In this document: positions 29,397-44,500 of the stretch, piece by piece
Layout: each line of letters begins with the position of its first letter
How positions within the stretch are numbered: position 1 is the stretch's first letter
Source of the DNA: Brugia malayi
Taxonomy: Eukaryota > Nematoda > Chromadorea > Rhabditida > Onchocercidae
DNA: 64,000 bases
Reading direction: 5' to 3'
NCBI RefSeq assembly: GCF_000002995.4
Contig: NW_025062479.1
Coordinates: forward strand, 3,901,221-3,965,220
The notes under the pieces: generated by a model
Told to the model about the DNA's origin: nothing
The model's database searches: none
What the model saw: only the letters and a program-made list of their open reading frames with translations
Translations under genes and position numbers: made by a program

Positions 29397-30093
29397 TTTA
29401 ATTTGCTAAGAGAATGAAAAGATTATATAGAAATACCAAACTGCTCTCCTGAAACATTCAACATGACATCATTTAAAATATCATGTAATGAACCTCCTCG
29501 CTTCCTCTGCATGATAACAGATTCTTCGCTACTACAAAGTTTCCTCACTTCACATCGGAAGCTCTACAACACATCAAAATCTTACCTGCACAGATTGCGT
29601 AAACACAAATCAACATCTCTCCCGATGAGTATTTCACGGCGGTCGCCCCTCAACTATGACAGACAAAAGCCTCTTTATTTCCTTCTTTCCATCTTGGTTG
29701 ACCTTGCCCGTCGGTTGTTTCTATGGAGTTATGGATGAATGACAGTTTAATCATTCTCGTCTCTACAAATTTCGAATAAGCGATTTTTACCTTGTGTGAA
29801 TGTTTCTTGAAATGTATGTCGTCTAAACTGTAGGTTATGCGGCTATCAATTCGATATTTCGTTGGTTCAGGAGGGAGACTACCGGATCGTTTTCATAAAA
29901 TTGATATTTTTCACATGAGGAATTCTTTATCTATATACTGTGGGAAATGTCAGAGATAACTGTTTTTTTTTTTTGTAAAATCTCATGAGCTATAAATCTG
30001 TGAAATAGGACATGCGATAAATAGTGTTTCGGTGTTTCCGTGAGCGGGTTGCTTGAAAGCTTTAAACATATCAGTATTATTTGATTAATTTTA

Positions 30094-30095
30094 AG
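30094..30095 (+). promoter_or_regulatory. Probable trans-splice acceptor for pantothenate kinase
   Basis: ATTAATTTTAAG ends 15 bases before the start codon at 30111, consistent with spliced-leader addition. Confidence 0.5.
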
Positions 30096-30110
30096 GACAC
30101 TTTGGCAGTC

Positions 30111-33689
<3,579 letters not shown>

Positions 33690-33771
33690 AAAATAAATCA
33701 CTACTTTTTTTGGAACTTAAACATCATCTTCTCGTTATTGGTGAACAGTAATATCACGAATTTGAAATGGT

Positions 33772-33975
33772 GGAGATTATTAGTAGAGTAAAAATAATTC
33801 ACAGCTTTCTTTGAACCTGCATATCATTTTCCCGTTTTTGGATGACGGAACGAAAAAAGCATTATTTTTGATAAATGAAGTGAGAGTAACTTTATCTCTT
33901 CCTCATTTTTGCAAATGTAGACGTTTCTTTTTCGGTTTTTTGATTCGTATAGCTTTGGAAAATTCGTATCGATTT
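33772..33975 (+). pseudogene. Scrambled fragments copied from the pantothenate kinase 3' end
   Basis: 33772-33846 is a diverged copy of 33671-33745 (end of the last coding exon plus 3' UTR, including GTAGAGTAAAAA). It is followed at 33847-33884 by a copy of the end of exon 9 and its donor (33415-33452; about four differences in 38 bases). Near 33953-33968 a short match to the exon 8 acceptor region (ATAGCTTTGG-AAAAT) follows. The pieces are out of gene order and cannot encode the enzyme. Confidence 0.6.
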
Positions 33976-36220
33976 AATTCACACTATTGGGAAAAATAAC
34001 GTATTTAAAATTTCATTTGATATTCCATTTGTTGACATTAGATCATAGCTGATTTCCACTGTTATCATTACTCATTCACATGGTGATTGGTCTGATAAAA
34101 GATCACTACTGATTATAGTCTTGTGGATTTTGCAGTCTTGTTTTTTAATTCAGATATTTAGTTTTCTCTTTAAAAGTGGTGTTATTTCTGTTCGACCATT
34201 TCCGTTGTACAGATGGTTTGAATTTGTTGTTGAATCTTTTTTTAAGTAAGCTTTTCAAATATTAGTGTTGACTGTAACAATTTTTTCTACTAGATATGTT
34301 ATTATTTGGCTAGGTTCGCTTCTACTATTCAAAATCAGAATTGAAAATAGTTATAGTGCCTTCAAAATAGCTATGTTGCTCATCTTTTATTTCATTCATT
34401 TTATTGTGAGGACATTCTTTTTTCATACTGAATTATTTTCAAGTAATTTATTATTGATTCTGTTTTCGTTTTTTTTTTTTTTTTCGGGGAAATTTTCATA
34501 AATTTTCCATATGTTTTGTTATCTTTTTTCTCATTTCATAGTTACTCAATACTTTAAATTTTTGAAAGCATTAACTTACCGTACAGGGCTCAAGATTCGA
34601 TTCTTATTTTGTTATTGATTATTGTAATTAAATTAGCATTTCCCCTCATTAACCTTTTCTTAATGGTATATATGCAGTCATTGTTATATAACTACTTGGT
34701 TTAACATTTGTTTGGACATAGAGGAATCATATTATGTGACTTTCTGGACCGTTACTACGTTGCTGTTAGTTTCTTGTGAAAATCTTAAAGGTATGTCATT
34801 AACAGTCAATCTTTTGCGGAAATATGCAGTAACTTCATTGTTGCCTTTCAGAATTATTTTTTCCTTTTATATACGAAGTATTGGAACATAAATATTACGA
34901 ATAGATTATTTGATTCGAATTTTTTTCTGTTTTTGCCTTACCTATTAGTAATTCACTTAATTGTACCAGTATAACTTGCTTTCTAATTTCACTTTGACCA
35001 ATTTTACATCTATCATTCTGCAAACATTCTCAATTTTAATATTTTGATACATAATTGTGTAAATTTATATTTTTGGTGTTTTGGGAATTGATGTTAATTC
35101 CTAATTGTAAGTAGTATAGCATTTATTTTTCATGTAATTATTTACAAAAATGAACTGTTTTTCAGGCGATTTGTTCGTTTTTCTGTTTCACAGGTCTTTT
35201 AAATGTTTATCTTGATGTGTAGTTAATCTTTGGATTGCTCTTTCCGGAATTATATTGTAGTTCAGTTGGTCAAGCGCACATACATACCTGGACATCTTTT
35301 TGTTATTTCTCATTTTAATAGTAATTCCACTCATTTCATTGTTCTATTCAGTAATAAAAAAGATGAACTGAAATAATTGACAGTGTCCGTTGCTCTGCAG
35401 TGGTGGTTTATGCACTTCCAAATACCGTATTTGGTTAGTATGTAACAGCTTTGGGAAAGCGTTTATTTCAATGAATACTTGATATGTGCAGAAAATTCAT
35501 GCAGTTAGGGAACCCTAGTATTTAAGAGTTGCCGGAAAAATCGTAATGAAATAAAAGCTAAAGACTTTTCATAACTTGGAAAAATGGCAAGACCAAATGC
35601 CTAACGAAGTGCTACTCGCTGGGGTGATGCAGTAATTGAAGACAAATGTGACAATTATGGAATGAGTTGGGAGTGACGTTGATGAATGTTATCGAAGTTA
35701 GGCTCACTGTAACGGAGACATGTGGTGATAGTTTGTAATACCATTCTCTCAGTTTGAATTAGTAGTGATATGTTGAAGTGCAGCACGGACTTATTGCTGT
35801 TCGGGTAACTATTTCATTAATTAGAAGAAATCAACTTACAAGTTGGCAGTCAATTAGAAATTCACATTCATTTTACATTCCATATAGTACATTTATGGGT
35901 ATAAGGAAGCTGCCCCTTGATAGCCATTAAGTCGGTATTTTGTAAGTCGAACGATTCGTCCATCATTTGTTAGAAAATATCTAAATTATTTAAATTATAG
36001 TTTCCACATCGGTAATTTCGCGTGTCAAATTTCGATTCTTGCTGCTTTATTAGTTTACTGCTGATTTTGCAATTATGCGTTAATTATTTCATAGTTGATT
36101 GGTTCATTTCAGTATGTTTGTAAAAAGGCGCGGAATGTATCTATAATATTAAAAGCTTGTGATGGCATTATATTTTCATACTTTTTTCCGTCTTAATATG
36201 GATGCTAATATTCATTTTAT
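33976..36220. other. Intergenic between pantothenate kinase and GPAT
   Basis: AT-rich DNA without recognisable exons. The open frame at 34265-34501 is Phe/Ile/Leu-rich and looks like chance. Confidence 0.6.
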
Positions 36221-36248
36221 ATTCAGTTCCACTTCCGCTATTTAACAG
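36221..36248 (+). promoter_or_regulatory. Two candidate trans-splice acceptors before GPAT
   Basis: ATATTCAG ends at 36226 and TTTAACAG ends at 36248, 38 and 16 bases before the start codon at 36265. Either could receive the spliced leader. Confidence 0.4.
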
Positions 36249-36264
36249 GGAAATTCCGAGCGCG

Positions 36265-39200
36265 ATGATAGATTTCACAGCAGAATATTTATTTGTTTTC
36301 TTTTGTACTGTATTCCTTCCCACTGTTTTATTAATCGTCCTAATGGTTGTAACTCTTTCTTTATTTGGCCAATCTGTTGGCTTTAACCATTACTATGTTA
36401 GCTGTTTGCTCAAGATTTTTGAGGTAATATTTTTATTCTAGCAGGATAAAAAATGCTATTTGAATAGAAAGAATCATAGTGTTTATGCTCTGATACTCAC
36501 CCATTAAAAATGGGTAATAGTTTACAGTGGAGCGCTCGACAAATACACTTATCAGCTAAGGAGAAAAGTCAGAGTTCACTAACTTTGTGCATGGAAGAAG
36601 ATGACAGTGGCGATATGGACAATTCAGATCTGGAACTAGAACATTTAACTACTTCCGATGATGACTTTATTGGTGAGAAAATAATAAAAGGTTGCAAAAG
36701 AAGACATTCTGGACCAAGTGAGTGGATTTTTTTGAAGTTTTTCTTTAAGATTCGTTACTATCACAACTTTAGAGACAATGTTAGAGATATTTCTTCAGGG
36801 ATAATATTTCGAGAGACATCGGTGCATTTTGATGATGAAAGTGGACAACAAGTTACGAATATTCGGGGTTGGGCTGTTGTACGCGACACTATGCATCTTG
36901 TCAAGGTCTTTTTGAACCAAGTATCACAGCAGATAGAAAGTATCATAGGAATGAGCAATTAGGTATTATTTTAGTTAAAAGGACTCTTCAATTCGTGCTT
37001 TTATGGCAAACAGTTCTTTAACTGAAACCGACTGTACGGAAAATTAGTTTACTATTCTATAGAAGAAGTGTTTGTTTTTGTTTATGAACTCGTTTGGTAA
37101 AGATATATAAAGATATCTTCCTTTAGACATTCTGGACCAAGTAAGTGGATTCACTTGGTCCAGAATGTCTATTATTTTTTTCTCTAAACTTAATAATTTC
37201 AGGCAGGCATCGAAGCGGTTATTCAGGATGATGTAACTAGTCGATTTGAAGCTGAACAGCTCGTCTCGTGGAACATGCTTACACGAACTAGTTTATCTTT
37301 CAATCAGTTTATCAAGTACATTTTGGAGTTTTGGAGTTAACCTTATTTGGTTTAACTGAAATTAACATATTCTTATCACGTTTTTTGCAGTTGGAAATTG
37401 TCGGTTATTTGGGCGCTAGGTTTTTTGTTTCGATATACAGTGTTACTTCCGATGCGTTTGGTTCTGTTACTCACTGGTGTTAGCTTCATGGTTGTTAGTA
37501 CAGCCGTGATTGGGTTATTGCCAGAGGGATCCCAAAAACGATGGTTCAATGAGCGTTGTATGTTATGTGGCCATCAGATATTATCCAGTTGTGTGTCTGC
37601 CGTCATCACGTTCAATAATCGTGAAAATCGGGCTCGAAATGGGGGTAAGTATTCTTACGTTAATTAGGTTATTATCTATATAATTTCCTCTTTGTCATTG
37701 CCAAGTTTTTTTAAGGAATCTGTGTTGCAAACCATACATCACCGATAGATGTAATGATACTTAGTACGGACTGTGCATATGATTTAGTTGGACAACGTCA
37801 TAGTGGTTGTCTTGGAGTTTTGCAGCGCGCTCTTAGTAGAGCAAGTTCTCATATATGGTTTGAACGAGGTGAAGCTCGAGATCGTTCGTTTGTTGCAGAA
37901 AAGTAAACTATTTAAAGATTTTTCATGATCTTTTTGGGCTAAACAGCTAAACCAATACATTGTAAAATAAGTTCATGAACGAATTATGGTCACAAAAAAA
38001 TATAACAGTTTGAGAAAAAAATTTTAGGACTTTTAAGTAGCTAATCTTATTCGCGCTGCTGAACACTTTTTAATTCTAGATTGAGAGAACATGTCGACAA
38101 TAAGAATTTACTTCCAATTTTGATTTTTCCTGAAGGCACATGCATCAATAATACGTCAGTGATGATGTTCAAGAAAGGATCATTTGAGGTGTGCTATATA
38201 TGTTGCGTGTTTTGTGCTAATTACTGCATTTATCATATTAACACGTTAACAGTTAAGGTTGGGACAACAATCTATCCAATTGCAATGAAATACGATTCTC
38301 GTTTTGGTGATCCATTTTGGAATAGCAGTCAACATGGATGGTTTGAAAATTGCTTTCGCATGTTTACGTCGTGGGCTATTATATGTGATGTTTGGTATCT
38401 GGAACCTATGATGAAATTTGTAAGTATTTTTCCTATCATGCAATCAAAAAGATAAAATGACTTATACTGGCAAATTTTTTTTTTTTTAATCCTGCATATA
38501 AAGCAAATCATATTAATTTTACGAAGAAATAAGATACAAAACAGGAAAAGGAGTTTTTCTGTCTTAGGAATATATTTCGGCGAGTTAGCAAATTTTTATA
38601 TGTTAGAAATTATCAGCTTAAAATCGCTTGATGCTGTATGATGCTGTTGTAGAAAGATTTTTTTTTCTTGTAGTTATAACGTAGTTAATGTTTAATTAAT
38701 ATGATGAATTTTTGTTCTCAGGCATCAAAACTTTTTCAGCCCAATGAAAATGCTATTGATTTCGCTAATCGCGTGAAAAAGGAAATAGCTATGCGTGGTG
38801 GCCTTGTTGATCTTCAGTGGGATGGCGAGCTAAAACGAAGTCGTGTGCCAACCAAATTAATTTTGCATCAGCAAAAAAAGTTTGTTTGGCTCATTGTAGT
38901 TTTATGACCTTCGTATTTCTTATAATTCATATTGAAAGTCCGAAATTTGAACGTGTGTTTTCTAGATACTTCCGCCGTCTCGCGCGATATTTTTCAGATG
39001 ATATGAAGAAGTGTATCTCCATTCCGAAAAAGAGAACAGTTGGATGTGAGCTTTGGGTTTTAATTGCTTTTCAAGTGTTTTAAAACGGACTTTAGTCAAA
39101 AATTTTCACTAATATATTTTATTGAACTTGTCCTATTTTTAGCAGATCTTTCTACAACTGATGATCGAGCGAACGAAAAATCCGAATCTGATGTTGATAC

Positions 39201-39693
39201 TGGGTTTACCGACGATTTGAAATTCAGGGACATTTCGCCGAGTAGGTAATCAGTTTCTTTTATTTTACTCGAGAAGCAAAACAAGTGAATAATAGTTCTT
39301 TCAACTTTCTTTTATCTACATAAATACCATAGTTTTGTATGTGGTTTCCAGTAAGAAGGGATTATTTAAAATGCGTTATTGATTTGTGAGGAGTTTGGTC
39401 TATATAAGCTTCACTCAAGATGAATAATGTTCAACGTAAATATCTATGTCTCTTTCTCTCTGTATTTTTTAGTTGTGAGTTGGCAGCTGGTGCATGATAT
39501 CAAGCTGAGAGTCAAGAAACTTGTTCACTTTATATAACGTTAATGAACTTCTTGCAGTGGTGACTTGTCAAAAATGAGAGTAGAACTGAAAGGTTCAGAA
39601 TTCGATCACAACAGTGAATCGAATTTTCGTTGCAATATGCCAATCAGTCAATCGCAAGTTATGGATACTTCATCTCCTCTCAAAGCCTTGTAA
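36265..39693 (+). CDS. Glycerol-3-phosphate acyltransferase, GPAT3/4 type
   Basis: Twelve exons: 36265-36423, 36528-36717, 36799-36905, 37203-37315, 37391-37644, 37716-37902, 38080-38188, 38258-38419, 38722-38879, 38966-39045, 39143-39245, 39558-39693; 585 aa. It should transfer an acyl group from acyl-CoA to glycerol-3-phosphate in the ER membrane, the first step toward phospholipid and triacylglycerol. Acyltransferase motif I is VANHTSPID (His281, Asp286). WFERGEARDRSFVAEKL and the substrate-binding block FPEGTCINNTSVMMFKKGSF follow, then YPIAMKYDSRFGDPFWNSS and GGLVDLQWDGELKR. Membrane segments lie at about residues 10-35 and 193-225. The PLSC region closely tracks human GPAT4. The C-terminal extension of about 100 residues (Ser/Asp-rich) is longer than in vertebrates. 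Intron 3 holds an odd hairpin. Confidence 0.95.
37124..37171 (+). repeat. Intronic hairpin built from copies of the exon 2 donor
   Basis: Perfect 19-base arms (37124-37142 and 37153-37171) flank a 10-base loop. The left arm plus loop repeat 36702-36728, the end of GPAT exon 2 with its 5' splice site, with a single G-to-A change in 27 bases. The right arm is the antisense of the same sequence. The change turns GTGAGT into the stronger donor GTAAGT. Confidence 0.85.
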
Positions 39694-39812
39694 ATTTGTC
39701 GCTGTTTTATTCAGTCGAAGTGAAAGACGGTGTTCAAATTATCACAACTACTTGTTGGACCGTTGACATTACGAAATTGGGAGTTTTGGCTCTTATACAT
39801 TATAGATCCTGA

Positions 39813-39818
39813 AATAAA
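39813..39818 (+). terminator. Candidate poly(A) signal of GPAT
   Basis: AATAAA lies about 120 bases after the GPAT stop codon and is the first canonical signal I noticed downstream. Confidence 0.4.
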
Positions 39819-41507
39819 TCCGATTCAAGTGCGATTGAACGTGGTTTTCGAATAGCATTTCAGGACTTTTTTCGTCACACTACACTTGAAATGTTAATCC
39901 GTTCTTTGTTATTTAGCTTCAGTGGATATTTACAATATAATAGCTTTAGAATCTCACGTGTTTTTTTAGTACCAGCACAATTTGTAGGCTTGTTCGTAAT
40001 CTTTACATTGAGATACAGCTTTATGTTTTTGAAGGTAAAAACGTCACGTGTAGTAAAGCTATGGTAGAACATCATGTTACCTTTTTTTCATTAAATATTG
40101 TGTCCATATTGGAATTTAACTAATTGACTTGTAATATGATATCACCATCACCAGATGGAAATGACGTTCATGTAACGTATATTTCTGCTTTTCATTGTTA
40201 ATCTAGTGTAATATTCAACTTTTTCCACATTCTTGCGCCTTATCAGTAACATAATTTAGTTTGGTAAGGTCATTTTCTTCCATAACCCATACTAATGTTT
40301 TTTTTTTCCAGAACGTAATGTTTTCTTTTCCAGGATGTATACGTTCACAAAGAAGTAACGGTGTATTCATTTTCCAGATGTTGTGTTGTATGTTTACTTT
40401 AAAATGAAATAAAACTAGTCAGTCTAGTGCCGCTTGTTGGCTCTCATCGGTCTATTTTTGGATCCATCCATACTACATTTTTGTACACTTGTTAGACTAG
40501 TCTCCGTGGATGAAATGTTTGTAGCAGTAAGTAGTCGGATTTTGCTGATTTCATAGTGACCACCTGACGGGTGGTGCAGACTTCTTTCATATTTATTCAG
40601 TGCGAACTGGTTTCATCCATATTAGCTGCTTACGATAATGGGATGAGCTAATTGTACGCCGAAATGAGGTGATGTTGTTGTCTCAGCATTTTATATTGTG
40701 CGTCTCTCGTTGAGTGTACTGTTGAGTCTTGAATGAATCTATTATGAACTGTACAATACATATAGTTAGTCAGTATGAAGAAAACGTGGATGACCATTCG
40801 ATTGATTTTTTTTAATTGGACTTAGAATTACTGTTTGTGCTATAGTTCCTACTGTGGTCATTGGCAATTGTTAACAGAATGCATCTTAGGGAGAGTATAT
40901 GCTCAGTTACTGGAGGCGAACACAATCTGGTATGCAAAATACTTTGTATTTTGAATGAGGTAATAAAAGCAAAGCAATTAAAGAGTTTAGAATTTTTGAT
41001 TTAACTGCAGTTGACTTCAGCATATGGTGATTTCTAAGTGCCCTAAAATTAAAGCTAGTTTAACACTTGTTTGATAAACGAAAATCACTGACTGGTTATG
41101 ATATTTGGCAATTACTCCAGTAGGTTTTAATAACATTTCAGGACAAGTTCAGAAGAAAATGGTACATCTTGAGAATTATAAAAATCTCTTCTTGAAGTGA
41201 TAGAAAAGAATTACATTCTGTAACGATAGAAAGCAAGGTAGTGCTAAAGTGATAGCGTAAATTTTAAGGCAAATTTGAATTTTGATTTAAAATTTTATCG
41301 TCGAGATAGTGATGATTAAAAAAGTATCTGATCAAATTTGATGCGAAGGGTTTGGGGCAGTGGTGCGATTAAAAAATATCTGGAATAACTGATGGCTGAT
41401 GGTAGGCAGGTTTACGATGTACTGTGTTCATTTTGCACTCCCATTTTGTCCTCATTCATATTTGTTATAACGTCAATGAAAGGTTTTTACAACTTTGTAT
41501 GTGTTTC
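39819..41507. other. Intergenic between GPAT and RAF
   Basis: I see no coding signal in this AT-rich stretch. It should contain the RAF promoter and any untranslated outron. Confidence 0.6.
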
Positions 41508-41509
41508 AG
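41508..41509 (+). promoter_or_regulatory. Probable trans-splice acceptor for RAF
   Basis: TGTGTTTCAG ends 14 bases before the start codon at 41524. Confidence 0.5.
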
Positions 41510-41523
41510 ATGGTTTGATAAAA

Positions 41524-44500
41524 ATGTCTTCGGTAGGCGACGTTGCGGAAGGGTGCTCAGGATATCAAATTTCGCAGTCTTTGTCGCCGCTTGTTAGTCC
41601 ATCATCACCTGTAAGCATTGCTCTACGTTGAGTGCTTTATTGTTTGCTCTTGGTTTATCTAGCAATCTGCTAAATCCAGTTTCTCTACATTTATTTATAA
41701 AAGAAGCGGATTCCATAAATCCACGTTTTGATGTTAAATAACGTACATGTTGCCATTTGCAGGATGTTTACAGTAGCCGAGGTGGTGGCAGCCCTTCACC
41801 ATGTACTTCCCCTAAACGGCTAAGCGACTCTCTAATTCTTCTTCATCTTCCTTTCAACCAGCACTCAAAAGTTTGTATTCTGTTTCACTTCGAATGGAAT
41901 ATTTTTAATTTTCCTGATTTACATGGGTATTCATCCAAACTGTTATTTTGCAGGTGGAAGTGAAACCTGGGATTCTTGCACGGGATGCTATTGCTAAAAT
42001 TTTGGAGAAACGAGCAATATTGCCTCAGATGTGCAGAGTGTGTGTTGGCGGTGACCCTTCTAGTCCACGTATCGACCTTAGCATGGATTTAGAAACATTA
42101 TCCAATGTAAAGTAGACTATGAATAATATTCCATTATATTTTCTGAAGTTCCAGCCTTCAGTATATTCATTTTCAATTTATTTTATTAATTCTCTTTTTT
42201 TTTTATTAATTCCAAATGTATGGTATTGTAGGTTCTGTTCCTATTTTATTAATTCCAAATGTATAGTATTGTAGGTTCTCTTTCTATGTATTTTCGACAC
42301 ATATTTTAGACTTTGGAAAAGAAAGAGCTTTGGGTACACAGTGCATATCTCTCTATATTGGTATCTATCAAACACAGTTTTGTGCGGAAAACTTTTTTAT
42401 CAGTAGCATTCTGTGACGTTTGTCACAAACAAATATGGCTACAAGTCGGTTTTTCTAAATGATCTGATCATTTTTATTGTATCAATTTAATAAAACTAAG
42501 TTCAAATTCCTGTTTTCTCGGGTTGTGGTTATTCAGATTTAACACTAAACCAAATTTTAATTTTTTAAGATGTTTTATCTTCCTTCATTTGCGTCATTAG
42601 CAGCTGTACAGTGAAGATGATATAATTTGAGATGCGAAGTTTTCTTCGCTTTTAGTATGCTATGGTGTACATATGGGAAAGCTTATTTGTGTATTTCAAC
42701 TTAATGAGCTAAATACTGAGTTAAATCATTGCTGGGAAATGAAGTCCTTACAAATTAAAATCACCTTTTTTCTCATTTACGACATAGGAGAAGTAAAGCT
42801 TATGTCTACATACAAAAAGATATTTTTTGCGAAAAGATTTTAATGTGTGGTACCTTGCAGCTATATTCGAAATATAGTATTTATCCAGATTATTTCCAAT
42901 TTCCAGCAGTACGTTTAGGGATATCGATGTGAGTTGTGCCAGTTCACGTTCCATCAGAAATGTGGTTCTAAAGTTCCAAATTATTGTGATCGTATGCAGC
43001 AAATTTCGCATGATGTTCGAATGGCAAATAAATTACGAGATATATGTGATCAGTATGAAGGTCCGAACGCGGCACTTGTTGCCGAAATTATTCAGCACTT
43101 CCAAAGTCCTACTGCAGGTTTGCTTTACTTTTCTGTTTATTTTTTGCTGTTTCTATTTCTAAAGTAATTTCGTTTGGTATGTTTTTATCACATTTACTTA
43201 CGCCTTCAGTGCTTATCAAGTATTCATTAAAAAATAATGGAAACGCAGAATCACACAGAGTCATGATATGATTCTGCATTCTACTTTGTATTGTTTTTTA
43301 GTGTACAGTGATAGTTTGCAGATCCTCTGCCGAATCGTGTGGGTATTTCACGCCAGCAAGCTGTTCGTTTACCAGGTCGACCCGAAATTACAGTTGGAAT
43401 AAATGAATCATCCCGGGATCGTTCGTCATCAGCTCCCAATATTTATGAAATAACAAAAGATGAAGCACTACGTGAAACGGTTTACCTCAGAATTATGAAA
43501 TATTTATTGTTTCGCTTAGAGTAAAAACTTCAAGAACATGCTTTCTAGTACACGTTAATTTTCAGAAAGTGTTAGACGCATTGAGCAACAATGTCCATGT
43601 GTTTATTCAACCATCAGGTATTTCCGCACATCTAATAATTTCATACATTGGTTTATTAAAATGGGTGTAACGTCTTTGAAATGATCTGATGTGCTCTTTT
43701 ACTTATTATTGGGAAACAATTCATTTTACTATTACGCCAAATTGATTTTACTTAATTTGCTACCTGTTTATATAGGAACAGCAAGGACAGCAAAACCGAT
43801 AAATTTTTCCGGTCTTCGAGACTGGCAATTGACTAGTAATCGAAGGCCAAATCGTTTGCACCCATCAACTCTAGCAGGAATGGTATCACCATGTTTCACC
43901 ACTTCACCTTCCTCTACGAGTTCTTCGCCTCCACCTCCTTATTCTGGAGCCACATATGATCCTAATTCAGGATTACCCCCTACACCACCACAATCCGCAC
44001 CTCCTCAGAAGACATTTGGTTTTCGTTTTCGCAGCAAAAGTATGCCTTCTTGTAATTCATTTGACTCTGTTATATTCAGTCAACTCTTGTTAAACACAGT
44101 TTAACGTCTTATCTAGCAATTCCCTTTCGCTGTTTTATTTTCAATGCTCATAATTCGATATCATTTGCTTAATCTTCCCTGTTTTATTTCAGGTCCAAAC
44201 GACAAAATTCCGATTAAAGGACCAGGCGGTCGGTCGTCTGTCTCTTCGGATCGGCTAGGTGAATCTCATGAAGTAAGCTAAACAATTTTTGCAGTCATCT
44301 AATGATTTAACTGATAACTTAGAAATTGTGTTTTACATGCTGCCGATTCAGGGTGATTACAAGGAAAAATTAAAACAGCGAATTTTGATGGAAGGTTGGG
44401 AAATCGATCGGGCCCTGGTAACATATTACAAAAAAATTGGTAGTGGTTCCTTTGGTACTGTGTATTTGGGCAGTTATTTTGGTAAGTTTATTAACTGAAG

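Larger units (their letters stand above)
15737..30095. other. Gene-poor stretch of about 14 kb
   Basis: I found no multi-exon gene or recognisable protein here on either strand. Most open frames are short and Phe/Lys/Ile/Asn-rich, as expected from AT-rich DNA. Exceptions worth noting are listed separately: the island at 18050-18620, the exon-like segment at 23760-23884, the open frame at 25573-25896, a dispersed repeat at 28.0-28.4 kb and a hairpin at 29.4 kb. A gene with very long introns, or regulatory DNA, could be present and missed. Confidence 0.5.

Noticed and set aside
29463..29738. 91-codon plus-strand frame upstream of pantothenate kinase
   Set aside because: Ser/Leu/Arg-rich with no family resemblance, no splice link to the gene and no stop-free counterpart elsewhere.
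36761..36958. 65-codon minus-strand frame inside GPAT
   Set aside because: Shadow of GPAT exon 3, whose plus-strand frame is phase-consistent with its neighbours.
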